From Ichthyophis bannanicus (taxonomy: Eukaryota > Chordata > Amphibia > Gymnophiona > Ichthyophiidae): DNA of 64,000 nt. The DNA lies in contig CM066043.1 in NCBI GenBank assembly GCA_033557465.1, positions 75,236,662-75,300,661 of the forward strand, read 5' to 3'. Position 1 is the stretch's first letter. Each line of letters begins with the position of its first letter. A program made the position numbers and the translations under genes. A model generated the notes under the pieces. The model was not told where the DNA came from. It saw nothing but the letters and a program-made list of their open reading frames with translations, and searched no databases. Of the stretch, positions 28,678-39,562 are shown one piece after another.

Positions 28678-29714
28678 TCCTTGCTCCCCTTCTACTGCCG
28701 GCAGAGGTGGAGGAGGTCGTCCTAGCTTCTCGGCGACCTTCTACCCGCAAATGCTACGCCCTTAAATGGCGTCGCTTTTCCGCTTGGTGTGCCCAGCAGT
28801 CTCAGGATCCCTTCTCCTGCTCGGTGTCGGTGATCTTGCAGTATTTGCTCTACCTCTCTAATCTGGGACTTAAGTCCAACTCCGTCAAAGTTCACCTCAG
28901 TGCTCTCTCAGCACATCATGTGCCGGTGGACGGCAGACCTCTTTCCAGCGACCCTCTCGTGGCGAGGTTTCTCCGAGGTCTCCTTCTACTCAAACCACCT
29001 CTGTGCCCGCCAGCACCTGACTGGGATCTGAATGTGGTTTTACAGCGGATCACCTGTCCGCCTTTTGAACCTATGGCTACCTGTTCTCTACGTTTTCTTT
29101 CTTGGAAAACTTTATTCCTGATAGCCCTCACTTCCGCTAGACGCGTAAGTGAATTGCAGGCCGTCGTGTCTGATCCCCCTTACACTCGGTTCTACAAAAA
29201 TAGGGTAGTCCTGCGGACTCACCCAAAATTTCTTCCAAAAGTGGTCTCCCCTTTTCACATCAATCAGGAGGTGGTACTTCCGACCTTCTTTCCCAGGCCA
29301 CACTCCAGCCGAGCTGAAATGGTCCTGCATACCCTGGACTGTAGAAGGGCATTGAACTTCTACCTTGACCGTACGCGGGAGCACCGTAAAGCTGCTCAGC
29401 TTTTTGTGTCTTTTGACCCCAATAAATTGGGGCTCCCAGTCTCCAAGCGTACTCTGTCCATCTGGGTTGCTGACTGTATCGCTTGGGCTTATGGGGCAGC
29501 CGGACTCTCGTTAGAAATTCGAGTCACGGCTCATTGTGTTCGGGCGAAGGCTACGTCAGTGGCTTACCTCCGCTCTGTTCCGTTGGCAGACATCTGCCGG
29601 GCCGCTACTTGGTCTTCGAGCCAGACTTTTGCGGTCCATTACTGCCTCGAGAGGGAGTCCCGCCGGGACAGTGCTTTCGGACAGGCAGTTCTCCGAAATC
29701 TCTTCGAGGTTTGA
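28650..29714 (+). CDS. DIRS-D tyrosine recombinase, intact catalytic domain
   Basis: The homologous part is about 354 codons. The frame is open from 27348 and overlaps the polyprotein in a different frame; no convincing ATG lies at the junction, so 28650 marks the start of similarity, not of translation. Parts: arm (VEEVVLASRRPSTRKCYALK), helices (LSNLGLKSNSVKVHLSALS), arginine box SARRVSELQ (about 29133-29159), THPKFLPKV, KRTLSIWVADCI, HxxR box TAHCVRAK (about 29526-29549), and WSSSQTFAVHY with the presumed catalytic Tyr at 29640-29642. All catalytic positions are present. The enzyme would join the circular DNA to a target at the TTC core. Confidence 0.88.
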   Translation, partial: SDGLAAERVVLAPLLLPAEVEEVVLASRRPSTRKCYALKWRRFSAWCAQQSQDPFSCSVSVILQYLLYLSNLGLKSNSVKVHLSALSAHHVPVDGRPLSSDPLVARFLRGLLLLKPPLCPPAPDWDLNVVLQRITCPPFEPMATCSLRFLSWKTLFLIALTSARRVSELQAVVSDPPYTRFYKNRVVLRTHPKFLPKVVSPFHINQEVVLPTFFPRPHSSRAEMVLHTLDCRRALNFYLDRTREHRKAAQLFVSFDPNKLGLPVSKRTLSIWVADCIAWAYGAAGLSLEIRVTAHCVRAKATSVAYLRSVPLADICRAATWSSSQTFAVHYCLERESRRDSAFGQAVLRNLFEV

Positions 29715-29850
29715 GCAACTCCTACCCTCCATCCCGGATGGGGGCTACCGGTGGGTAATAATTCAGTGAAGATTCCTTCCTTCTGTGCCGCTGAGCTAGA
29801 GGGAGCTCATTTTTGTGCTTAGGGTCTCCGGTAGCCTTAAGCTTGGGAGT

Positions 29851-29948
29851 CCCATATGTGAGGACTGACTTCCTGCTTGGTCCTGGAGAAAGCGTAGTTA
29901 CTCACCTGTAACAGGTGTTCTCCAGGAGCAGCAGGAATCAGTCCTCAC
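29851..29948 (+). repeat. DIRS-D internal complementary region
   Basis: 29851-29887 is the reverse complement of 24538-24574; 29891-29948 is the reverse complement of 30162-30219. Between them is GAA (29888-29890), the complement of one TTC core. The region is thus a copy of the joined element ends, used in the family's replication model to complete the termini and make circles. Confidence 0.95.
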
Positions 29949-30031
29949 AACCCTCCCTCCTCCCCTTGGAGTTGCAATCATCTGCTTAAGTTGTTTTGCA
30001 AATTTTTATGCTGTCTTTTAGCTATGTCATC

Positions 30032-30219
30032 CGACTGGCTAAGATGGCACCCTTGGGCGGGAAGGAGACCGCGCATGCGCGCTGCAATTCCCAAAGGCTT
30101 TCTTTGAAAGCTGGGGAAAATTGCTCCGCGAGGGCTCCGTCGGCGCCGACGTCACCCATATGTGAGGACTGATTCCTGCTGCTCCTGGAGAACACCTGTT
30201 ACAGGTGAGTAACTACGCT
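30032..30219 (+). repeat. DIRS-D right inverted terminal repeat
   Basis: 30032-30189 is the inverse of the left repeat; 30190-30219 are extra bases ending GTTACAGGTGAGTAACTACGCT. CAG|GTGAGT at 30202-30210 is a consensus splice donor facing CSK. The NRF-1-like GCGCATGCGC is at 30071-30080. Confidence 0.92.
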
Positions 30220-30222
30220 TTC

Positions 30223-31401
<1,179 letters not shown>

Positions 31402-32280
31402 GCCTGGGTAGGGGGGAAAATGTCCCCCCACCTGACCCTGCCCTCACTGGTGGAGGGGAGATAGAGCTGAAAAGAGACTAAGCAATATCAAGACTTTTAA
31501 AACTTCATCCAAGTCCCTTCATCTGATGTCTAAGCATATAACATATTGGACTGCGTGTATCCTGTGGTCCCCTGAACAACCTCTGTTTCTTTCCCCTGGT
31601 CTTTCCCTTTTTTAACCCATTCCCAGCTACTTCCCCACCCCACTAGAGTGAGTGAGTGGGTGGGTGGATAGATACTTCTCTGCCCCTGTCCATTGCGTGC
31701 AGGAAAACGCAACTGGGCAAGGAATATGAGAGGACATTTTAGCAGCATGCCATTCCCTCAGCTTGGATTTTACCTGTCCATCCCATTCCCTCCTCCTTTC
31801 CCATCTCCAGCATTGTGTGTTCACTTGTGTGTTTAAAGCCTCCAGTGGACGCCAGAGGGAACCTGGATTGGGAGCGCACTCTCATGGATCATACCCACTG
31901 CCCTGGTAGAAGAACAAGAAGGGACTAGTGCTGGTTGAGAGACGTTCCTGCAGCAGACTCTGGCTGCTTTAAACTTCATGTCCTCTTGTGCTTTGGGTTT
32001 TGTTTATTGTTTTTTTTTTTGTATTTTGTTGGGGATTTGTTTTGCTACAAATCAAAAAAAAATACTGGATGTTCTGGTTTTTACTGAAGTACGAATCTTA
32101 TTTTTTATTGTATTAAAAAAAAATCCTACCGTACAAAAAGACGATTGTTTAGCTTAAGCTCTGTTGCAATGTTTGCATGATGTTTTTGGAGGCCTATCCA
32201 TTCCTGTCCAGTGCTTTATATTCTTGTATATGCTGCCAGTGTTGAGGTTATACTGTAATAAACCATTCCATATGGATTGG
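31402..32280 (+). other. CSK: CSK 3' untranslated region
   Basis: Follows the stop directly with no repeat recognised. It contains several T-rich runs near 31995-32030 and 32100. The end is set by the poly(A) signal at 32257-32262. Longer forms may use a second signal at 32682-32687. Confidence 0.7.
32257..32262 (+). terminator. CSK: CSK poly(A) signal
   Basis: AATAAA about 860 bases after the stop, followed within 20-40 bases by a GT/GC-rich stretch (TTGGCGGCCCCTGTG). A second AATAAA at 32682-32687 could serve a longer form. Confidence 0.65.
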
Positions 32281-33149
32281 CGGCCCCTGTGCAGGCTGAG
32301 AATCTTTCGCTCCTTGTAAGGCTACTTTACTGACTGGGGAGATCATAAGGAGCTGACACAGCAGAAGAGGGTAGGAGAATTTAAACAGCACTAAAACAGG
32401 ATCCTATCAACCATTCAGAAGCCTGAGATTTTCACAAGACAGCTGTAGCTTCTCCATCATATAGGAATACTGTGAGGCTATGGAAATGGCTTGTCTTTCA
32501 CATGTGACTCATTGCTTTTGGATTGGACAGGGCTTCACGCTGATTGACTGCAGTCCTTCAAGAATCTTCCCATTTGTGACCTCCTGTGGTCTGCATTTGA
32601 AATGGAAAACATTTTGAAGCAATTTTTTACATGTTTAACCTCTGTCATAACAATTCAATGATGGCTCCTACAGAAACAGGAAATAAAGATCCTTGCAGCC
32701 TGCTCTTTAACATCATCATCTGTGTCTAAGCTCCTTGTCATCTTATTATTGAAAAGAGAGCACGGATGAGTTGTTGAATGTGGTGTGAGTTTCTGCTATT
32801 TTATCATTCACTGGTCAACATTGAAATCGTTACTGACTTTAAAAGGCCCTAATCTGTAGTATCTTGGTGAGCTGAACACGAATATAACATTAAAAATATT
32901 TTATTGGCTCTCGTTTTGAAGATATTGCATGTAGTTCATTTTTGACATTTCACCGTGTAAATTTATCCAGTAGGACATCAACAACATCCCAAATAAGCAT
33001 TGAATGATGTAATAATGCATCACATTGCATAATGCCAGCATGCACACATCATCCAGAGTTGATTGCATCATTTTCTGATGCAATGCAATACTACTGCCAG
33101 ACGGCTGCTGAAGCCATCTGACGTCAGCAGTGTACTATATGCAGTCGGA
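32281..33149. other. Intergenic DNA downstream of CSK, no gene
   Basis: No coding signal or known repeat is recognised. It holds an alternative AATAAA at 32682-32687. Confidence 0.45.
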
Positions 33150-35150
33150 AAGGAAAGTAATCTGGTATTCTGTTCCGATATTGAAAGCCTCATGAATGCC
33201 TTAAAAATCACTCATGACCCACAAGACTGGAGACTATTTATAAACTCTTCGAAACTGAGTCTGAAGGCTGTGCTTTTGAACAATGGAAACCGTCTTCCAT
33301 CTATTCTAGTAGCGCATGCCGTCCACATGAAAGAGACATACTATAACTTAAAGCATCTACTGACTTCCATTAACTATAACAAATACAGCTGGCACCTCTG
33401 TGGTGACTTGAAGGTAGTTGCCCTTTTAATGGGACTGCAGCAGGGATATATAAAATACATGTGTTTCTTATGTGAGTGGGATAGCGAAGCAAGGGATTAG
33501 CACTAGAACATAAGATATGCCATACTGAGTCAGACCAAGGTCCATCAAGCCCAGTATTCTGTTTCCAACAGTGGCCAATCTACGTCACATGTACCTAGCA
33601 GTTTCCCCAAGAGAAACAAGTTCCACAATGCTTGTACTGGGTCAAGCATTGATATCTTCGGTCACTTCTTAATAATGGTTTATGGACCTTTCCTCCAGGA
33701 ACTTGTCCAAACCTTTTTTAAACCCAGCTACACTAACAGCCTTTACTACATCCTCCGGTAACAAATTCCAGAGTTTGATTACACGTTGAGTGAAAAAATA
33801 TTAGTCTTAAATAGTTTACCCTGTAGCTTCATTGCATGTCCCCTAGTCTTTCTATATTCTGATAAGGTAAACAATCGATCTACGTTTACCCGTTCCACTC
33901 CGTTCATTAATTTATAGACTTCTATCATATCTCCCCTCAGCCGTCTCTTTTCCAAGTTAAAGAGCCCTAACCTTTTTAGCCTTTCTTCATAGGAGTATCC
34001 TTCCATCCCCTTTACCATTTTGGTGGCTCTTCTCTGTACCTTTTCTAAAATCGCTATATCCTTTTTAAGATACGGCGACCAGAATTGCACACAATATTCA
34101 AGGTGCGGTCTCACCATGGAACGATATAGAGGCATTATAATATCTTTTGTTTTATTTTCCATTCCTTTCCTTATCATACCTAGCATTCTATTTGCTCTCT
34201 TGGCCGCCGCTGCACACTGGGCCGAGGGATTTAACATGCTATCCACAATGACGCCTAAATCTTTTTCCTGGGTGGTGGTTCCTAATGTGGAACCTTGCAT
34301 CGTGTAACCATAGTTTGGGTTGTTCTTCCCTAGGTGCATAACCTTGCACTTGTCCACATTAAATTTCATCTGCCATTTTGATGCCCAGTCTTCCAATTTA
34401 TCAAGATCCTCTTGCAATTTTTCACCATCCTCTTGGGTTTTAACAAGTCTTAGAGAACTACTTGTAGAAAGAATGGAATCGCAGGCAAAATGTAAGAGTT
34501 GGAGAGAAGAATATCTAGCACCCAGCTCTGGTTGAGGCTCACAAAATCCTGCTACCACCCCTTCACATCAAACTAGGTTTGATGGAAAAACTTCGTGAAA
34601 GCCATGGACTGCACTTCACCAGCTTTCCAATACCTGCATGAAAAATTCCCTCGACAAAGCAAAGATTAAAGAGGGAGTTTTTGTGGATCCCCAGATTCGA
34701 GAGCTCTTCAAAGATGACCGGTTCAACAACTTGCTGCAGGGTGATGCAAAACAAGCATGGAATGCTTTTTGCCTAGTGTCAACAAACTTTCTTGGGAATG
34801 TTAGGGCAGAAAACTACAAGGAACTAGCAGAAGACATGCTGATGCAGTATCAGAAGCTTGGCTGCAATATGTCTCTAAAGATCCATTTCCTTGATTCCCT
34901 TCTTGATTTCTTTCTTGACAACTGTGGTATGGTTAGTGATGAACAGGGCGAACGTTTTCACCTGGATATCGCAACGATGGAGCAAAGATACCAGGGAAAA
35001 TGGTCCACTACAATGCTGGCTGACTACTGCTGGACACTCCCCAGAGAAGCTCCCGAACAGCTGTACAAGAGACAGGCAAAAAAATCTAAGAAATTGTCTA
35101 TGACTTGGTTTTTACAGGTATTAACCGAAGGCCTATTATATATTTACTAT
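33150..35150 (+). pseudogene. Broken gene of an uncharacterised animal protein family
   Basis: Two parts of one protein are readable. 33150-33500 gives FCSDIESLMNALKITHDPQD, LFINSSKLSLKAVLL, HAVHMKETYYNL, CGDLKVVALLMGLQQGY and FLCEWDS. After a CR1 insertion (33508-34470) the protein resumes (VEAHKILLPPLHIKLG near 34530-34575) and, following a frameshift near 34665, continues as KIKEGVFVDPQIRELFKDD, NFLGN, YKELAEDML, GCNMSLKIHFL, SDEQGERFHLDI, MEQRYQGKWS and MLADYCWTL, ending near 35150. I recall similar unnamed multi-copy proteins in many invertebrates and some vertebrates, with no function known to me. A stop (near 34510) and a frameshift add to the insertion. It may be an old domesticated or mobile sequence. 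Confidence 0.75.
33508..34470 (-). mobile_element. CR1-type LINE, 5'-truncated
   Basis: The minus-strand frame (34558-33779) encodes the end of a CR1 RT: KLQEDLDKLEDWASKWQMKF, DKCKVMHLG, KDLGVIVD, YRSMVRPHLEYCVQFWSPY, KVQRRATKMVKG and EKRRLRGDMIEVYKLMNG. The 3' UTR at 33508-33610 resembles 13644-13765. It interrupts the coding sequence of the uncharacterised gene on the opposite strand. Only the RT C-terminal region is present, as is common for CR1 insertions. No long target duplication is visible. Confidence 0.88.
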
Positions 35151-37133
35151 TGACATGCATTTTGTGATGTAAATAATAATTCTTGTTGATTACAAAAAAA
35201 CTAGAGCCAACTTTGCAATTTCACTGTCATATTTGTGTTCAGCATATAAAAATTGATTAGAAATGACTATTTTTATTTCAGTAACATAACTTTTGTAAAG
35301 ATTTGTTGACCAGTGATACAAGACACACAATTCCTGTATAAGCACCATAATCAGCCTTTTGGCTAAAATCCAAGTGCAAGGTCTAAACTATGAGTTTAGG
35401 ATGGTCTTTGGGCTGAGATTGTGAACCTGCATCATATTGGTGGATACAATAACTATCCTCGATGCAGGAGCACTTACCCTTCAGCTATTATATATATAAT
35501 GAAAAGATTGGAGGACACTAGTATCACAAGTCACATGCACTGGCATTTATTCTTATTGTGCTGTCTATAGGCGCCCCATGTAAGAGGCTTGGGGAAGCTA
35601 AGCCTTCCCAGCCCCAACCTCAATGACTAGAAGTCAAAATGGCAGACAGCACTGATATTTACCTTGCCTGCCAGTTTACTTGCAATTCAGGTATTTCCAG
35701 GCATGGGGCTGCTTCATCCAGACATGTCACTGTTGGCTGTGCATATCCCACCCCCTCTGACATAGACATTGTCATTGAAGAGCAGACTGGCACAGCCAGC
35801 AGAAGTGTGCCTGGATTGAATGGTACACTGCATGTCTGCCTTTTCTTTTTTCTATTGCTGCAAGTCCCTGAAAGGCTGCGGCAGCAGCAGAGGTTGGAAG
35901 GGGAGGAAGAGAAAGAAAGACGATAGGGTGACTTGAGGGTGGACATAGGGAGAGTAAGGTAACAGAGAGGATATGCTAGCTCGGGAAGGTGAAAGGAAGA
36001 CTGAGGATACAAAGGGGGATAGTAGAGGAAGGAATAGGGTGACAAGGGAGACGCTGGATGTGATGGGGTGAATAGGGCGATGGAGAGGTAGTTGATACAG
36101 GAAATGTACTAAAGACAAGGGAAATGCTGGCCACGGGAGGAGGGAATGAGATGGGGATAGGATGGATATAGAGCATAAGAAGGGGAGATTCTGGCTCGAA
36201 GGGAGATGCTGAACACTGTGGGAACAGGTAGACAGAGGAGAAATGGTTGACAGTGTAGTAATACAAGAGAGATGATGGACATGGGAGGGAATAAAGAGTG
36301 ATTCTGGACATGGAGGACTAGAGAGACAAAGTTGAGTTAATGGACATGGGGAGTAGGAAGACAGAGTTGATTCCAGATTGAGTAGGGAAGGAGAGTGTAA
36401 GAGAGAGAGATGGTGGATGGAAGGGGGGCAAGAGAATGGAGATACTCAATGGAAGAGGAGGAGATAGGAAGTGTTTGATGAAGGGTGGGGAGAGAGCGAG
36501 GAGATGATGCTGGATGGAAGGATGGGGAGAGGGAGATAGGGAAGTTAGATTGGAGGATAAGAGGAAGGGATATCAGAGGGTGGGAATGAGAGCAAGAGAT
36601 GGAAAGCTGTATGCTGATGGAGTAAAATAAAGGGAGAACAAGGACTGGATGCTAAGAAGGAATGAAATCTGAGTGGCTAGAGAGGCAGAAAAATAAATGG
36701 AAGATCAAAGAAAAAAATCAAAGTCTGAGATATATGTAGAGAAGGAAGTGAAGAAGACTGGATGAGAGAGAAAAATGGAAGAAGACCCTGGAAAAAGATA
36801 AGACAGAGGAAAGTAGAAACTGGGACCAGCACTATTAGTAAAAGATGACGGCCGCCTGTTACTAAAGGATGATGGCCAGACAGCAAAGGTAGTAAAAATA
36901 TTTTATTTTTAATTTAATTATTGGAATATGTCAGTCTTTGAAACTTACATCTGCCAACTTTATATTTTGCACAGTACAGGGGAAAATGGATGAATGTTTT
37001 TATCTCTTATGTGTTGTATTGCATGTGGAGCCTGGCCTTGGTGTTTTAGTTTTAATTTTGTCCATATAATTGTATTTTTGGTTTTTGGTTACTTGTTCTA
37101 TAATTGGTGAGAGCTATCTGTGTTCTGTGTGTA
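35151..37133. other. Intergenic, purine-rich DNA, no gene
   Basis: 35880-36900 is strongly G/A-rich on the + strand (many GGGAGA and AGGA units), a likely degenerate satellite-like or low-complexity stretch. Open frames on the minus strand there are Pro/Ser/Leu-rich shadows. No known element is recognised. Confidence 0.5.
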
Positions 37134-37436
37134 TATATCACGAACAGCTTATTAAATACAACAAACTCAAACCCACGGCGTTTTTTGTGGAGCCGGTCAG
37201 CCATGCTAAGGGAAGGTGCGATTGTGTCGAGCATCTGCAGCACTGATACGGGAGATATGGGTATGAAGAATATTTATAAAGAGAAGATAAGCTTCATCAG
37301 GGGCACAGAAAAAGTTTGAGCTTATCAAGCGAATGTGTGAAAGGCGCTGTTGTGAGGCATTGGGAAAAAGAACAGACTGATAAGCTAAGCATTCTTGGTT
37401 TTAGTTTGTTGTATTTAATAAGCTATTTGTGATATA
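37134..37436. repeat. Fold-back repeat with 34-bp inverted arms
   Basis: The arms are 37134-37167 and 37403-37436; the inner 22 bp (37146-37167 against 37403-37424) are perfect and the outer part has two mismatches. The 235-bp interior has no coding sequence. It may be a MITE, but no clear target-site duplication is seen, so the class is open. Confidence 0.7.
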
Positions 37437-38640
37437 AAGGATGGTCATTGATGCAAGATGGCCCCAATATCTAGGCATGTGGCTTTGCCTGAGTTAAGTG
37501 CTGAATAAGTCTAAGACCTCCTTTTTGCTAAATGTGCATAAAGTATAAGAAAGAACAACTATACCTTTATGATTTGAGCATAACAATTTTTTTGATATAT
37601 ATGGAGTGAGTGTTTCTATTTTTTTGGCATAATGTTTCCACTCTAAGACCAACTTGGACACTTCTGATGCTGGCACCATAAGGGTTTTAATAAGATAAAC
37701 GCAAGAGCTTCCTGTTTCTCGCTAGAGACAGGCAGCGCTTCTGTTTACCTTCTTAAAACAAGATGGTGTGGGTATCGAAATATAACAGAGCTGCAGGAGC
37801 AAAGGGAAATGCTCCCACAGCTGTATTAAAATAATGTCGGGCACAGAAGGTGAGCGGCTGGGGCTGAAAAATGGCTAATGGTGAGTCAGCATGGGGGGGG
37901 GGGCCTATGGCTGGAGATGGGCTGATGGTGAGTTGGAGAGCTGGTGACTGGGGATGGGTTGATGGTGAGTTGGGGGGACTAGTGGCTGGAGGTGGGCTGA
38001 TGGGGTGACTGGGAGCAAGAGAGGAACTGATGGTGATTCTACAGGGGTAGCTGTGATCTGGAAATGGGTGTATGCCTGGGGATGAGGAGAAAGAGTTTGG
38101 AGGTAATGTCTGGGAAGAAAGGAGAGAGCAGGGTAGGTGCAGGTAGAGGGGAGAAAGGAGACTAGGTGGAGGGGGGTGTATGTGCATGACGGTAAATTTT
38201 AGGGACAGACGGAGTAGAGATCTTGCTAGAAGTTAGGAGAGAGAACTGGGGGGGGCCTCAGGTGTTGGGGAGAGAGCTATGATTGGAGTGAAAGATCTGA
38301 GGAGGGAAAAGGCAATGGAAATTTCTGGTCTAGAGGAGGAGTGAGGGTTTACGATGGGGGAATTCTGCATAAAAACTTACTAAGAAAACATGCAGAATTT
38401 TTAAATACTGTGTACAGATTTTTCAAAATTTTTGCAGAGAACGTTAATGTTTTTTTTCTGCAGAATTCCTCAAAGTGTACCCATTACAGTTTACAGTGCT
38501 ACCTTTTTCTAGATAGGGCCTTGTTGCGTGACTTCTGGAAGTTAGTGCTGCTATGCTATGTCAGAATCGCTTTATAAGTCCCAAGAGACTTGTGTAGGGT
38601 TTTGTATTACTTCACAATATGCCTGGTACTGGAGAGGGTT
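37437..38640. other. Intergenic, no gene; G-rich repeats and AT-rich repeat
   Basis: 37850-38020 has degenerate tandem units with GGCTGATGGTGAGT or GGTGGGCTGATGG. 38355-38475 has CTGCATAAAA, GCAGAATTTTT and CTGCAGAATTCC units resembling an AT-rich interspersed repeat. No gene is seen. Confidence 0.45.
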
Positions 38641-39276
38641 TATGTTAATAAGCATTCGTATGTTGTTAAGTGGCACTGAGTCTATGTAGACCAGTGGTTT
38701 CATTGTATACAGATCTATCTCATGCATATTCAGAGGACTGGGTTGAGAACCACTGGGGTAGACTCATGGCAACCCTCTGGATAGTTGTCTAAACTGTATT
38801 CAGTCTTCAGTCAGGCAGCTCATAGTTCACAGAGTGGCATCCATGTCATTGCTAGCCTTCCTTTTTTACATTGCATTGTATTGTGCTTGCAAAAGTTGAA
38901 GGTCAAAGAGAGATCATTAGAGAAAGATATGTCCAAAGTTTGAAAGTCAAAGTTTTGTCCTCTGAGCATCTAAAGAAAGCTTAGGTTTGATCTCCTGTAG
39001 TACTGTCTGGTTTGTTCTTCAGGCAGTCCATGGTATACACAGTATTCTTTGTCAGCACCGTAATTCAAAGGCATCTATTTCTTCCTATCTTTTTCAATGT
39101 CCAACTTTTGCATCCATATGACATTATTGAAAATACCATGGTTTGGACAAGTTGAATCTTTGTATGAAGAGAGAGATCTCTGCTCTTGAGAATCTACTGA
39201 AGTATAGGTCCTTCATAGCCATTCTGCCAAGAGCAATACGTCGTCTGATTTCTTGAAATTTCTTTATTAATTATTG
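38640..39276 (-). pseudogene. RTE-type LINE, 3' part
   Basis: The minus strand reads QEIRRRIALGRMAMKDLYF near 39195-39255, then QRFNL and VFPxxxYG-like sequence, the region after the RT catalytic box of RTE elements, and a 3' part with GACTCATGGCAACCCTC at 38761-38777. A small hAT-like insertion lies at 38692-38755. The upstream RTE sequence continues at 44972-46436 and 63613-63918, with DIRS-E and DIRS-F between. Stops occur throughout. Confidence 0.7.
38692..38755. mobile_element. Tiny hAT-like insertion in the RTE tail
   Basis: 64 bp starting CAGTGGTTT and ending AACCACTG, which are hAT-like inverted termini. The flanking 8 bp, ATGTAGAC (38684-38691) and GGGTAGAC (38756-38763), match at 6 of 8 positions, like an aged 8-bp target duplication. 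It has no coding capacity. Confidence 0.55.
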
Positions 39277-39562
39277 ATCCCGCCCAAGGGTGCCATCTTG
39301 CTCAGTCTCCTTTTTTTCCACGGAGCCCTTCAGACATCTGTCTGGCTTGTCCTCGGAAAAAGTTGATTTTTCTCTCTGAGTTTCATACTCACTCTGGTAT
39401 TGCACGGGTACTCTTCCCACCGACTGACCTTGTTGCCTCAGCATCGAGTTTGGTCTCTTTTTGTAGTCTTTTCGTTCCTTTCTTTTTTCTGGCGTCTTCA
39501 CACCTTTTTTCTCTCACTGGCAGCCTGGAGAGTCTTCGACCTCGCAGGGATACTTTTTCCCC

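Larger units (their letters stand above)
24538..30219 (+). mobile_element. DIRS-D: best preserved DIRS retrotransposon
   Basis: A 5.7-kb element with matching terminal repeats, intact gag (635 codons), RT/RNase H frame broken by one short deletion, intact recombinase, and an internal complementary region that matches both outer ends exactly (37 bp and 58 bp by eye). TTC lies on both sides (24535-24537 and 30220-30222). It is in sense orientation about 1 kb upstream of the last CSK exon, so it probably lies in a CSK intron. Near identity of the DIRS-G recombinase to this copy suggests the subfamily was recently active. Confidence 0.95.

Noticed and set aside
34020..34307. Plus-strand frame in the middle of the uncharacterised gene
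   Set aside because: It is the shadow of CR1 RT on the minus strand.
35852..36311. Minus-strand Ser/Pro/Leu-rich frames
   Set aside because: They are reads of the purine-rich stretch, low complexity.
37753..38187. 144-codon minus-strand Pro/Ser/His-rich frame
   Set aside because: Matches the degenerate G-rich tandem units on the other strand; not a gene.
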